A stretch of 64,000 nt of DNA, taken from Eledone cirrhosa. Lineage: Eukaryota > Mollusca > Cephalopoda > Octopoda > Eledonidae. The position numbers and the translations under genes are program-made. The notes under the pieces are model-generated. The model did not search any database and was not told the origin of the DNA. It was given only the letters and a program-made list of their open reading frames with translations. Below, piece by piece: positions 34,925-46,831 of the stretch. Every line of letters starts with the position of its first letter. The first letter of the stretch is position 1. The stretch covers positions 364,394,377-364,458,376 of the forward strand of contig OZ024742.1 of assembly GCA_964016885.1 (NCBI GenBank), given 5' to 3'.

Positions 34925-35745
34925 TAGGTTACGCTCTAGAAACGTAGATTTTTTTCCATTCAGCGTAGCAGTATCTAAGTCATTTCTTGTAAGTGTCTTT
35001 AGTTCGTCGGTTAGTAGTTTTTGTATGATTTCCACAGTCTCTTCCACTTCAATCTCGAATTAGAGAAGTGGTAGAAATCCCACGGAACTTAATCTGGGGT
35101 GTAGCGAGAATGTGAAAGAGTGGGAATGTTTTTCTTTGACAGAAATTCTCTAATTCAAACTGATGTGTGAGCAAGTACGTTATCGTGGTGTAATACCCAA
35201 TCTCCTGCAATGTACTTTCGGACCCGCTGGTCCCGTTTTAAAAGTAATTCCAAGAAGTTGTGATTAATTGTCTCTCCTGGAGGTAAATCACATTTGTCAA
35301 CAATACCACGGCTGTCCAGAAAAATGGTAATCATTGTTTTCAGCCAGGTTCTGCTCATGCATGCTTTTTTTCGGATGAGGGGAATTGTTCACGTGTCACT
35401 CCTCACTTTACCGTTTTGTCTCTCTATCTTTCTCGAACACCCATGATTCAGCACCTGATGTTACTTTATCCAAGAAATATGGCTCAGGTTCGTGTCTTTC
35501 TAGGAAATTCTGAGACAACTCCAACCGGTTCGCCTTTGCTCCACAGACAAGCGTTTGGGCACTAAGTTAGCATAATATGCTAGCATGTGCGAATGATCAG
35601 TTGAAATTCTGTGAACTGCATTTTCATCCAAGCTCGTTCGTACTGCAAACATGTTAACACACAACCGGTGACCTTTAAACATCACCGCTCGCACAACTTT
35701 TTGACGAGATTGGCCTTCCAGAACGATGTTCGTTTGCAATATTTT
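34925..35745 (-). pseudogene. Mariner-type (DD34D) transposase, broken
   Basis: Minus-strand reading gives 'RLSVEQRRTGWSCLRIS' and, continuing, 'NFLERHEPEPYFLDKVTSGAESWVFE'. Then come 'VNNSPHPKK', 'MSRTWLKTMITIFLDSRGIV', 'PPGETINHNFLELLLKR', 'WVLHHDNVLAHTSV' and 'IPTLSHSRYTPD'. These are mariner blocks in order. The first catalytic Asp is replaced by Ala (block 'GAESW', normally GDESW), the second Asp (HHDN) is kept, and the third (YTPD) lies beyond a frame break. The N-terminal DNA-binding part is missing where the 44-bp minisatellite begins. Dead copy. Confidence 0.85.
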
Positions 35746-35788
35746 TCAGGCGTTTTGAAAGCTTTATGTAACATAGAAGCCGTATTTT

Positions 35789-36725
35789 TCGATAGCGTGG
35801 TATCTCTTTGTGCTACTTAGAAACTGTATATCTCGATAGCGTGGTATCTCTTTGTGCTACTTAGAAACTGTATATCTCGATAGTGTGGTATCTCTTTGTG
35901 CTACTTAGAAACTGTATATCTCGATAGTGTGGTATCTCTTTGTGCTACTTAGAAACCGTATATCTCGAAAGTGTGGTATCTCTTTGTGCTACTTAGAAAC
36001 TGTATATCTCGATAGTGTGGTATCTCTTTGTGCTACTTAGAAACCGTATATCTCGATAGTGTGGTATCTCTTTGTGCTACTTAGAAACCGTATATCTCGA
36101 TAGTGTGGTATCTCTTTGTGCTACTTAGAAACCGTATATCTCGATAGTGTGGTATCTCTTTGTGCTACTTAGAAACCGTATATCTCGATAGTGTGGTATC
36201 TCTTTGTGCTACTTAGAAACCGTATATCTCGATAGTGTGGTATCTCTTTGTGCTACTTAGAAACTGTATATCTCGATAGTGTGGTATCTCTTTGTGCTAC
36301 TTAGAAACCGTATATCTCGATAGTGTGGTATCTCTTTGTGCTACTTAGAAACCGTATATCTCGATAGTGTGGTATCTCTTTGTGCTACTTAGAAACCGTA
36401 TATCTCGATAGTGTGGTATCTCTTTGTGCTACTTAGAAACCGTATATCTCGATAGTGTGGTATCTCTTTGTGCTACTTAGAAACTGTATATCTCGATAGT
36501 GTGGTATCTCTTTGTGCTACTTAGAAACCGTATATCTCGATAGTGTGGTATCTCTTTGTGCTACTTAGAAACCGTATATCTCGATAGTGTGGTATCTCTT
36601 TGTGCTACTTAGAAACTGTATATCTCGATAGTGTGGTATCTCTTTGTGCTACTTAGAAACCGTATATCTCGATAGCGTGGTATCTCTTTGTGCTACTTAG
36701 AAACCGTATATCTCGAGAGCATGGT
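35789..36725 (+). repeat. 44-bp minisatellite, about 21 copies
   Basis: Regular units 'tcgatagtgtggtatctctt...' of 44 bp. Units differ mainly at two sites (aaactgta versus aaaccgta; tagcg versus tagtg). The first unit starts inside mariner-adjacent sequence. Confidence 0.95.
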
Positions 36726-36980
36726 ATATTTTTAAGCTTGTTTTAAAGAAATGTTTCGCTGGCAGATTTATTGTTTCACACAAAATTTGACCTCGTGACG
36801 TTGTTCGATATATTCCTACATAGCAACACGTCTATACACAAACACGATTAACTCACGACATACTCAATCGATCATGTTGAAACAATTTCATAACCAATTC
36901 ATCTATATACATCAACGAGGTGCTTGTTGCACATAGAAAAATCAGTTCAGTTACTTTTGGGATAAACCTCGTATATACAC

Positions 36981-36985
36981 ACACA

Positions 36986-37070
<85 letters not shown>

Positions 37071-37078
37071 GCACACAT

Positions 37079-37135
<57 letters not shown>
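36981..37135. repeat. (CA)n microsatellite with (TA)n end
   Basis: Two CA blocks separated by 'atacgcacacatattc', ending in a short TA run. Confidence 0.95.
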
Positions 37136-37139
<4 letters not shown>

Positions 37140-37323
37140 ACTACACTTCCATGATTCTAACACGTATCATTGTATAGACATTGGGTTGGGGTGTATTATA
37201 TGCAATGATATATTTACAAAAGAATACGATTTATTCTGATACTAAACCTTTATAAATCTGTTCTCTAAGACGGATATTCTAAGGATTCCAATGTTCGCAA
37301 ATGCATTCTTTCTTTATCTATGA
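37136..37323. other. Short spacer left of the Helitron 3' end
   Basis: No feature recognised. Confidence 0.4.
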
Positions 37324-37352
37324 CTAGCTGAGCTACCCGGTGATACCCGGGT
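37324..37352 (-). other. Helitron 3' terminus (hairpin plus CTAG)
   Basis: 6-bp GC-rich stem with a 6-nt loop, then AGCTCAG and CTAG; the same layout as 50450-50478. Known to mark the end point of rolling-circle transposition. Confidence 0.8.
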
Positions 37353-38268
37353 ATTTTATGAAAGTTACAATATATTTGGCACACATTACAAAATATTTGA
37401 CCATTCAAATATGATTGCTGAATTTTAACCAAAGTAGGAATTATAGCAGAATATTTATTGCCGTTTGGTCAAAGTAAATCATCTAGATAAAAATATTAGT
37501 TTTTTCCAGTGGTAATTTTTTGAATACTGCTCCCTATTACAGTCAGCATATATAATACTTTACTTATAGATGAATCATTAGATATGTTGTCAGGGCATGA
37601 CCCAAAAAATACATTTAGATTTTTTTTTTTTATCCTTTTCTTTTTTTTTTATTTTCTGTTGTTCAATCTGAACTTCTGAAATTCAAACGACATGTAAAGA
37701 CTATTTTAAAAACCATGAATAAAATAAGAAAATAAACTTAGCATTGGTTTATGATTGAATGAAGCATTTACTTACTCATTTCTGTAATTCGGGGAAAGTG
37801 TATTTAAATTTGTACACTGTAGCGTTCACCAATCTTTGCCTCTATGGCAGTAAGATCTTGATTGAGGGAGATTTGTTTTCTATTTCTATTAGCTATACTA
37901 ACAGTGGCTCACATGACATACATAGATACATACACACACATGTATGTGTGTAAGACAGTTGTTTGTGATTTGAAATGGATTTTGCTAATATTTCTAGTAG
38001 ATCGAGTTATCACATCGAACCATACCTTTTTGCTTCATACATACCTGAGAAAGTATGGTGGGATTTAAAGGAAATTTGGCTGCTATTTCTACCCAACAAA
38101 GTCCTCACTTATACTACTTTATATAGCAGAGGTTCCCGGGAATGCCTGCATATTCTTCCAAAATAACACCATGCAGTAAATTTGCGGCATCAGAATTCCT
38201 TGCAAACTATATGACTAAGGAATTAGGATCTGTGTGTATTGTCATTGAATGAGGAATTACGACATTGC

Positions 38269-40465
38269 TCATTCCAAAACCTCTGGATAAACAACATTCT
38301 TGGTTTTGCCCTGTGGTGCCACAATGAAGAGACAATCAGGGTTCCCAACCCTTGTTGTGCCAACATAGAGTTGACCGTGTGAAAAGACAGGATCTGACAG
38401 ATTCAACCCAACGACGTTCAATGATTGCCCTTGAGATTTATTAATAGTCATGGCAAAACTGAGCCTGATCGGAAATAGAAGTCTTTGAAATTCAAATGGC
38501 AAATCAGTTGGCTTCAGAGGTTTTCTGGGAATGAAACAATTGTCACCAGCAAATTTTCCTGACATGATTGCAACTTCTAGAACATTGCACATCATCTTTT
38601 TGATGATGAGTCTTGTGCCATTACGAAGTTTTGGAGGATCCAGATTGCTAAGGAGCATAAGCGATGGTCCAAGCTTCAATATCAGGTTGTGTGGAGCAAT
38701 TCCCGCTTGTTAAAAACTGTTCAAAAATTCAGTTGGATAGTTTACAACCTGGTCTTGAGAAGTGATTGTGTCAACTGATTTGTAGCATATTTTCTCTCCC
38801 AGTAACACCTCCAGCAGCCTTCTGTTGATTTCTTTCACAGCAACATTTTTAGGTGCTAAGATTGCTCGTTCACAGAGCCATTTCGGATCACATTGCCTGG
38901 TCTGAATGTTTGGAAACACTCTGGCAATCAGCTTTTGTTCTGTGTCAAGGATATGGCCAAATGACAACTGAATATGACGATTGGAGTCCTTTTCAAGAAG
39001 TTCATTTCCCAATTTAAGTAGTTGGATGGCAAACTCAGACACCTTCGTCACCAGTTAAGTGCACTCGCATGTCGGTTGTAAGGTTCAGCAGCTGAAAGCG
39101 GGGCCAGAGATAGGATGTTTTCAGACAGGCATTGACCTGATCAGCTCGAGTCCCTCGAAGAATTACAGGCAGAGTTTGTCTGAAATCACCAGCAAGAACC
39201 ATTGTCACTCCTCCCATTATGTTACTATTTTCTCTCAGATCCCTTATCGTCCAGTCCAAAGTATCAATTGCTCCTTTATGGCTCATAGTAGCTTCATCCC
39301 AAATTATCATCTTGCATGTTTGAAGAAGCTTGCCCTTGGGTGAGTTCTTCTTGATGTTGCAAAAAGATTGTTCATGCTGCGTGAGATCTATGGGCAGCTT
39401 AAACATGGAGTGTGCAGTTCTTCCTCCATCCAGAAGTATTGCTGCAATGCCACTTGAAGCCACAGCAAGGGCAATATGTTGCTTTTGCCGAACTTTTGCA
39501 AGCATGAGGTTTATGAGGAATGTTTTGCCAGTGCCAGCAGGAGCATCGATGAAGAAAAGTCCTCCCCTGTCATTTTGAATGTTTGCGATGATGTTGTGGT
39601 AGGCGTATTCCTGGTCACCCATCAATCGAGGTTCATTTTCATCCACATTCTTACGCAATGCTTGAATATCGTAGTTTGTCTCCTGAAAAATGTCTTGTGC
39701 TACCTCCATTTCTTCATCTGGCTCTGGCATCCCGCAGCTAGCTAATGTGCTATTCATTGCTTGATTGTAAATCCTGGGGGTATATTCCATATACATATTG
39801 CCATGATGTCTTTGGGCTAGGTGTAGATAGTTGTCCAACATATTGTTTTTGTACTCCAGCCAGAGTAGATGAGCTTCATCAATTCCACATGCTGTGAGCA
39901 TAATAGCAAATAATTGTCTTATTTCACTGGCTACTTGAGTGATTGCTGCTTCTTCTAGGCACTTCTTCCAGTGTCCATTGTCATGCAGGAGTCCATGCTC
40001 TTTGCATGCTTCTTGGTATGTTGCGCACTCCCTTCCTCTGAAGCACCTAAGATCCTCAAATGACGTTTGTCCTCGAACGGTATGCAGAAGTAGCCGTAAA
40101 TAAAAACATTCTCTGTTGTTGGGATGGACATTGTAAACACGCCCAATAGCATCACTTGACTTGACTTCATGACCTTCCACTAAATGACACTGCTTTCTTC
40201 GATTCCAGGTCTTGCAATTGGTCCATGTTGGGAGTTCAGCATATAGGAGAAATCGAGCAAATTCATCATTCTGGCAGAGTTTGAAGAAAGCAGTTAGTGT
40301 AGTATCATGTGATGATCTCAATGAAGTACACTCTCTGTCTATTTTCCAGTTGGACTGAGAGGTTGACCACTGTTGGGTGGCATTGGTGGATATCGAATCA
40401 AAAGATTCGCCAGATAGCTTCATTGCTGGAGATGTATCGACCTGTTTTATACCGTTTGACCTCAT
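38269..40465 (-). pseudogene. Helitron Pif1-like helicase
   Basis: Three overlapping minus-strand frames (40465-39035, 39051-38710, 38679-38269) make one helicase broken by frameshifts or stops near 39040 and 38705. Walker A is 'FIDAPAGTGKTFLINLML' in the first frame, followed by 'ALAVASSGIAAILLDGGRTAH' and Walker B 'MIIWDEATMSHK'. Then come 'VLAGDFRQTLPVI' (motif III) and, in the last frame, 'INKSQGQSLNVVGL' and 'LYVGTTRV' (motifs V/VI of Pif1). The order and sequence are those of the superfamily 1B helicase domain in Helitron RepHel proteins. The protein would unwind DNA during rolling-circle transposition. Upstream of Walker A the frame also carries the linker 'IYNQAMNSTLASCGMP'. Inactive as it stands. 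Confidence 0.9.
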
Positions 40466-41663
40466 TCAGCCCACCATCCTTCAGTTCCTTGTCAGTAATG
40501 AAGGTAGCCATCTCACTGCCCTTGTTGATATATTTTGTGACATATAGGATTGCCTTGATGGAGCTGCAATACTCAACATTGATATGAGCTTTTAAAAGTT
40601 TACACAACAATTTGTTGTGTGGGACGACCCACTGATTATTTATGGTCAGCTCCTCTCCTCGAACTGTTGGGCTTGTAGTATTGCCTCCATGTTCTGGTCT
40701 ACGCCTACGATAAAGGGGGTATCCATTATTGTCAGTCCGAGTTTCCCGAATAAAAGCTCTAGGATAATGATTGCTGCATTGTTTATCTTTCATGCAGGGA
40801 GAGGCTGGATTGATGACTCCACATGGACCATGAATGAGTTTGGACTTGATTGTTTCAAAGAGCTCTGGATCACCACCTTTATCAGGCAACTCTGCTGAAA
40901 TGATCTTATCAACATCATCTGGTCTTATCTTCTCCTTACACTAGATTAGTGTGTGAGAGTGAAGAAACCTCTCTTCTGCCACTCAATAGTGGTCATCCAA
41001 GCACTAAGCTCACCAAAGATTCTTCGTTCTTTTAGGAGCCAAATGATTTTTTTTTGCTTTTCATGGAAAACCCGAGCAATGAAGTCATGTCGATCCTTTG
41101 GCTTTTGATTTTGAAATAATTCATTTGATATTTCTGCCAGAATTGCATGTAAATGTAATGAAGAGATCTGGACGACCAAATTTTCTGACATAGGCCATTG
41201 CATCATGCGTACGTTCATGCATGTAACTTGGTCCTCCCGTGAAGCTTGATGGGAATATGACTTGCCAATATTTCTTGGTCAACATCAGAATTGATGGCAT
41301 CTCTAAGGATGTAGTTATCTGCCCTCAATTTAGTTTGATTCCTTTGCAGAAAACCCAATCTTTCTGTTTCAATTTTGGCATTCACGTCCACCATGAACTG
41401 GCTGGTTACTTCTTTGAATCGCAGAACTTGGTTGAAGTGGTCACGTACCATGAAATGATAAGCATAGAATTCTTTGCAGCTGATTGATCGGCCAGTTTCT
41501 TGTCCCGTTCCTGGGATGATCTGCCGTAGCTGAAAATGATATCCATCTTGACCATTCCAAAAGATGAGCGGATATTGGAGTGAATCATAGGCTCTATGAG
41601 CTTCAAATGTCCACTTTGTTTTTGCAAAACAATGTCACGTCGTTGATACTGTTCGTCAACCAT
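40398..41663 (-). pseudogene. Helitron Rep (HUH nuclease) region
   Basis: Frames 41663-41406, 41451-41215, 41218-40946 and 40889-40398 together cover the Rep domain. After 'WQKRGF' the frame shifts and the two-His motif is read as 'LHSHTLI' (His codons at 40953-40961), then a TAG stop, then 'CKEKIRPDDVDKIISAELP' in the same shifted frame. The tyrosine motif 'YVTKYINKG' is intact in the 163-codon frame 40889-40398, preceded by 'HGPCGVINPASPCMKDKQC' and 'VVPHNKLLCKLLKAHINVE'. In intact Helitrons these residues nick and join DNA. At least three frame breaks make this copy inactive. Confidence 0.85.
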
Positions 41664-42573
41664 TATAATTGCATTTCGACAGTGACAGGTGCATTTAATC
41701 TGCGTTCATGTTCTGAATCTGGGCGTTTGTCTGCCCTAATGATGATTTTACGATCTCTTGTGTTGTTCATATGCTCCAGTGTATATTTAAATACACTGAC
41801 GTACATGTGATGTTGGTAAAGCATTTCTTGTAACTTTATGACTATGTAGAACTGCAATCCACCATAGACATTGGTACATCTTTGTTGTGCCTGTATTACA
41901 TTTCCACCCATGAAGTAAACCTGCACAAATTTGTGAGGCTCCTGTGAAAGTGGCAGAAGGCCACCCATTAAGTGGTAACACTGTCCCTGAATTTTATAAG
42001 TTTACAGAATCTAAAGTCAATCACATTCCTATCAGCCCCAAAAGATGTCATTTGAAAGGCAGAATTATATTTTATGATGTATTTATTGAAGTGTAGTGCT
42101 TCTGGTGTATGCTGAAGGAGCAGATTCTTCAGAAATTCAGGAGGTTCTTGTATTGTTTTAAGGCTCACTTTGCCTTTTGAGCAGCATAGACTTGGTGTTT
42201 CTGCTGCCCACTTCTTGGCACCACAATACTGGCAGCATTTGTTCATTTTGCCAATGTTGATTTGTGGATTACTGCTGTAGTCCTTTTGAGGGTCATAAGA
42301 AAAAGCACCCATCAGCCAGTTCATTTTACTTGTGGCTTGTTCTCCTGCTCGGGCAGGAGAACGATGTGCTTGATTAGCATTTCGCCTGATTTGCTGCTGT
42401 TCCTTAATTTGTTGTTCTCGTGTAGCAGCAGTCCTTTGTTCCCTTTCATCCAAATGGTGTGCCCGTGCTAAAGCTGTTTGGGCTCTATTAGCAGTTAGAC
42501 GAGCATGCCGAACTTCTTCACTTTCCTCAGATCGCTGTTTTCTTTCTCTTAGCCTCTGAAGATGACCTTCCAT
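41663..42573 (-). pseudogene. Helitron N-terminal region with Cys motif
   Basis: A 201-codon frame (42573-41968) starts with a charged, helix-prone segment rich in Arg/Glu/Ala. It then shows 'MNKCCQYCGAKKWAAETPSLCC', a Cys cluster usual at the N-terminus of Helitron proteins, and 'KYNSAFQMTSFGADRNV'. After a frame break the next frame (41968-41663) reads 'GGLLPLSQEPHKFVQVYFMGG' and 'RRLNAPVTVEMQL'. The fragment at 50518-50706 shares 'KYNSCFMMTSFGVDN' with it. Confidence 0.85.
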
Positions 42574-42628
42574 ATAATGATCTGGAACGTTTTCTAGGCA
42601 TTTGAAGTGATATTATTACACACCACAC

Positions 42629-42700
42629 GGTGAAATAAAATACCAGTAATGCACTGGAATAATTGCTGGCCTTGTGCCAAAAGTATAAACAATTATTACA
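42629..42700 (+). repeat. SINE 3' part, 5'-truncated
   Basis: Body and tail only ('taccagtaatgcactgg', 'ggccttgtgccaaaagtat'); the tRNA-like head is missing. Confidence 0.75.
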
Positions 42701-42892
42701 AACCACACTCTTTCCGAAATAGAAACAACTATACAATGTATTGTTCACTCAGTAAAGTTGTTTTAAATGATCTCTTTATATGAATGTATATTAGGTGTAA
42801 TTAATATTATACATATATAGAAAATATTGAGATTTCAGATTGTATCCCAAAAAACGACAAACATTACAAACAAAATATTTTCTGTGTTAATT

Positions 42893-43085
42893 CAAATAAC
42901 TGTTTCTACTTTTTGGCACAAAGGCAGCAATTATCACAGTACATTACTGGTACTTTATTTTATCAAGCCCGTAAGGATGAAAGGCAAAGTTAACCTCGGC
43001 GGGAATTGAACTCAGATCGTAAAGGGACGTAACTATGCTGGAAAGCATAATCCAACCCTCCACCGATACTGCCAATTCACCTGTG
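42893..43085 (-). repeat. tRNA-derived SINE (cephalopod type)
   Basis: Full-length copy with tail at the left ('gtttctactttttggcac') and tRNA-like head at the right ('ccaccgatactgccaattc'). Confidence 0.85.
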
Positions 43086-43249
43086 TTAATTCAAATAACA
43101 GCGGAAAATAATATATTCAAATAATATCTTTTAAAAATACCGTTTTTTTTTTTGTCAGTTAAATACATATATACAACTTCTATAAAAGCATCTGTGATTT
43201 CTTTAGACATATGTAGAAATTAAGCTTTGATGGTAACATATATCGTCTG

Positions 43250-43990
43250 CTAACCCCCCCCCCCCCCATAACACACAACGTGTGTGTAAATATATATATA
43301 AACGCGGACACACGTTAATTAAAGAATCGCTCCAATCACCCTCCCTCTCTCCTGCCTCTTTACTTTTATCTCTCTCCCATCTTTTCTCTTTTCTTATTGT
43401 CTTTCTCTCCCCATCCGCCTCACTCCCTTTCTCTTTCTCATCTCCTCTCTTTCTTTCTCTCTCTCTCATCCTCTACAGAATAACGAACAAAAATAAATAA
43501 AAGATAAATAACATTGGGGGAGTTAAGAAGTGTGTAAAAATAATAAATAATTAAAAGTTAATGAACGCTGGCTACTTTCCCTCTCTCTCTCTCCCATCCC
43601 ATTACTCTCTCTTTTTTCTCCCCCCCCCCTCTCTGTACGGAATAGAGAACAACAAATAAAGAAAAGATAAATAACGTTAAGGAAGCGGGAGAGTTAAAAA
43701 GTGTGTAAAAATAATAAATAAATAAAAGTTAAGAACGCTGGTTACTTTCCCTCTCTCTCTTTCATCATCTTTCTCTCTCATCCCCTTACTCTCTTTCTTT
43801 CTCTCTCACATCCCCTTACTCTCTCTCTCTCTCTCTCCCATCCACTCACTCTCTCTTTCTCTCTCATCGCCTTACTCTCTCTCCCATCTGCCACTCTCTC
43901 TCTTTCTCTCTCATCCCTTACTCTCTCTCTTTCTCTCTCCCACCCATCACTCTCTTATCTACAGACTGGAGAACATAAAAAAACAAAATG
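43250..43990. repeat. C15 tract, CT-rich sequence and a two-copy ~180-bp repeat
   Basis: Poly-C at about 43254-43268, then CT-rich DNA. The segment with 'taaaagataaataac' and 'gaacgctggctactttcc' occurs twice (about 43470-43580 and 43640-43750) separated by CT runs, followed by further (CTCT)n. Confidence 0.7.
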
Positions 43991-44448
43991 GATGATCTCT
44001 TTTGCTATTCATTAGAAAATAAGATAAATTGAATTTAAATGAATACCTTGCTTTGCAAAGTTAAACTTTTTCGACCGTTACCTGTCCGAGTGTAGAGTGA
44101 ATATGTACATGTAATTTTGAGGAGTTTGGTCCGGTAGTTTGCTGGTTTTAGGCGGACACACAGAATCGTAAACATGCATTTATATATATAGAGAGAGATA
44201 GATATATATACTTAAACATTGGAGATATATTCTTCCTCACTTTGCTTTTAGAAGGATTATCTATTGTCGTCTGTAATATCTTATTTAGTAAGCTACCTAA
44301 ATCGTTCGTCTCCTTCGCCGTTTCTAAACACTGTATTAGTGATGGCGACTCGTTTAATACTAATATTTTGCGGATCTCCATTATTTCCGTCTTCATACAA
44401 ACTTACTTTAACCAATTTTATCAACTATTATTTATAATGATCTGGTAT

Positions 44449-44455
<7 letters not shown>
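43991..44455. other. Spacer, nothing recognised
   Basis: Short frames on both strands without recognisable domains. Confidence 0.4.
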
Positions 44456-44488
<33 letters not shown>

Positions 44489-44655
44489 TATATATATATA
44501 AGGATGTATTCAGTCGTGAAGCAGGTTAGACCATTACACTACAGACTGTGGTAGTAGAGTATTTATATTATAAATAGTTGGGACTCCGACGGCTAAGCTC
44601 TTTGCATTTCGTAGTGTTGGTATAAGCTCCAGTGTATGTATCAAATCTGTGGGTA
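44456..44655 (+). repeat. (TA)n plus degenerate F1 foldback relative
   Basis: After two TA blocks (44456-44500), the segment has 'ggtagtagagt' and 'gggactccgacggctaagc', recognisably F1-like but lacking a good palindrome. Confidence 0.5.
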
Positions 44656-45215
44656 TATTCTTTTTTAGCTACCACAGACTGTTTAATTGTCGTCAAGAGG
44701 GTTGCCACGATGAAGGAGATAAGCTACTGGGAGAGGCTTAAAGAACTGAACCTCTACTCCTTGGAACGAAGACGGGAGAGATACGCAGTGATCTACACGT
44801 GGAAAATCCTGGAGAGACGAGCACCAAACTCTGGCATTGGGAGATGGACCAACCATCGAACAGCACGTCACTGTGTGGTACCAAAGGTCGCGTCTTCCAC
44901 ATCTAGAATAAGGAGCAGATATTGCAATAGCCTGGGATTCATGGGCCCTCAGCTCTTCAACAAGATGCCGAGGGATCTGAGAGATCTGCATGTTGTGGAG
45001 GTGGATGTCTTCAAGAAACATCTCGACACCTTGCTATCCAGGATCCCGGATTAGCCCACAGCAAGGCACGAGGTAAACCTAAGGGCAGCAGCCACAAACT
45101 TCCTCTTACACCAGTGGCCAACCTATACAGGCTGGAGAAAAAATGTGTAGCAACAAGGGCGGTGCCCCAGCATGGCCTCAGCCGGCTGGCTGAAACAGGT
45201 AAAAGAGTAAAAGAG
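44656..45215 (+). pseudogene. LINE 3' end (CR1/Jockey-like RT C-terminus)
   Basis: The frame to 45054 contains 'SYWERLKELNLYSLERRRE', 'YAVIYTWKILERRAPNSG', 'RSRYCNSLGFMGPQLFNKM' and 'VFKKHLDTLLSRIPD', stop. This is the post-RT C-terminal region widespread in invertebrate CR1/Jockey-type LINEs. The catalytic RT is absent (5' truncation). About 150 bp of 3' UTR follows before (TA)n. Confidence 0.75.
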
Positions 45216-45221
45216 TATATA

Positions 45222-45238
45222 CATATATATATATATGC

Positions 45239-45330
<92 letters not shown>
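45222..45330. repeat. (TA)n microsatellite
   Basis: About 100 bp TA tract; left border of PLE-A copy 2. Confidence 0.95.
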
Positions 45331-45332
<2 letters not shown>

Positions 45333-45462
45333 AAAGTTATATTTAAATTGTTGGGTTAACAACGAGTAAATATTTATAACTGATATAAAAGCACTCAACA
45401 AGTATTTGGAGTATATTTATGATATTAAATAAATGGAAACTATATTTATAAAACCATATTTA

Positions 45463-45526
45463 TTTCGTTATATATATTTCAGGGATATCATATTAACAAT
45501 ATGTTATGCCTTCTTCAGACAAAATA
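45463..45526 (-). ncRNA. Hammerhead ribozyme, intact core (PLE-A copy 2, 3' end)
   Basis: CTGAAGA (45518-45512), 14-position stem II with mismatches at pairs 4 (C-C) and 8, loop GTT, GAAA (45480-45477), stem III loop ATAT, H17 = A. The stem I strand ACGAAAT pairs with ATTTTGT, and the C-G replaces the U-G wobble seen in copy 1. Confidence 0.75.
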
Positions 45527-46831
45527 CAATATAAACAGTCTTATAAATAAATAGATACGACATACCTTTCAATCACCTTGCATTTGGGAGGTTGATTTGG
45601 CAGTAAAAAATATTGTGGACAGTTGTAAAAAGAAAGAGAGAAAGAAAGAAAGAAAAAAAGAAAGAGAAACGAAGAAAAAGAAGAAATGCATGTGACTAAA
45701 TAGAGAGATATAGAAAGATAGATAAAGAGAAGAACTTCATGTAACGAAATAGAGAGAAATATATATAGAGAGAGGAAAAAAGAAAGAGATAGATAGAGAT
45801 AGATAGAGAAACTAGGAAGTTGAGTATCGGTTGATACATTTATTTATTTATTTATTTATTTATTTAGCTCTAGTATTAATGTAAAGAGAGATGTATGTAG
45901 TTAAGAGAGAAAATAGCCGTTATATAGAGAGAAAAAAGAGAAAATGAAAAATAACCAGACATATACGAGGCAGAATTTAAAAACGCTATGTTTTATCCTG
46001 TAGAAAATATTAGTTCGTATAAAACAGGCATTATAATGTAAATATCAGTATTCATGAATGAGACATGTATCTATAATGTGTGAAAAGTAATGATCTTATG
46101 TCTAGTTTTTAAAAATTCATATGTTTATATCATAATTATAAACAAACTCCCAATTCACACGAAAACATTCTCATTGTGCTATAAAAATTCAAGTATACAT
46201 ATATGTGTGTATATATACACATATATATAGAGTCTATATTAATTTTAACAATACTATTCTTGTCTTTACTCTACATGATTGTCGATCAAGCAGAAATAGA
46301 GAACAGATTTCAATATATAAATAAAAATAAAAATAAAAATAAAAATAAAAATAAAAATAAAAATAAAAATATCAGAGACAAGAAAATAAATAAATAAACA
46401 GAAAACTAAAACATTTAATATTAAAAATAAAAAATATTACAAAATATTAAAGAATAATAAAAATAAAACATAGTATGCCACGCAAATCGGCCACAGAGAT
46501 CAGCCTTTCAAAGTTAATTGACAATATATTGCCAAGTTCATCATAAGCATCAGAGTCGAAACAGATAAAACAAAAATTGTTTACCAAATCCTGTCTAGCA
46601 GAAATCATTCCAAAAGTTTAGGATACCCATTTGGTCTACATATGTTCTTATATTTAATATAGAAGTTTATCTAGTGTAAAGTTTAATTCGATATATTTGG
46701 AGCATCAGCTTTTAGGGTAGTTTAATTATTCATGAAGAATGTTTTAATAAAAAGAATGTTTTAATAAAAAGAAGAAATCGAAAGATTTATCGGCTAGTTT
46801 CATAAATAATTACACATCAAATCAAACATAA

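Larger units (their letters stand above)
37324..42783 (-). mobile_element. Autonomous-type Helitron, decayed
   Basis: The minus-strand 3' terminus is seen at 37324-37352: hairpin ACCCGG/CCGGGT (35-40 and 47-52) followed by a short spacer and CTAG, the CTRR end typical of Helitrons. Rep/helicase remnants fill 38269-42573 on the same strand. The 5' end is uncertain; a candidate TC is at 42783 ('tcatataaagag' on the minus strand), but SINE insertions at 42629 and 42893 blur this. A short relative with both ends is at 50450-50915. Confidence 0.8.

Noticed and set aside
35789..36725. CRISPR-like array
   Set aside because: Units are contiguous 44-bp tandem repeats without unique spacers, in an animal genome.
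43250..43275. Telomeric or subtelomeric repeat
   Set aside because: Only a C15 homopolymer; no TTAGGG-type units occur.
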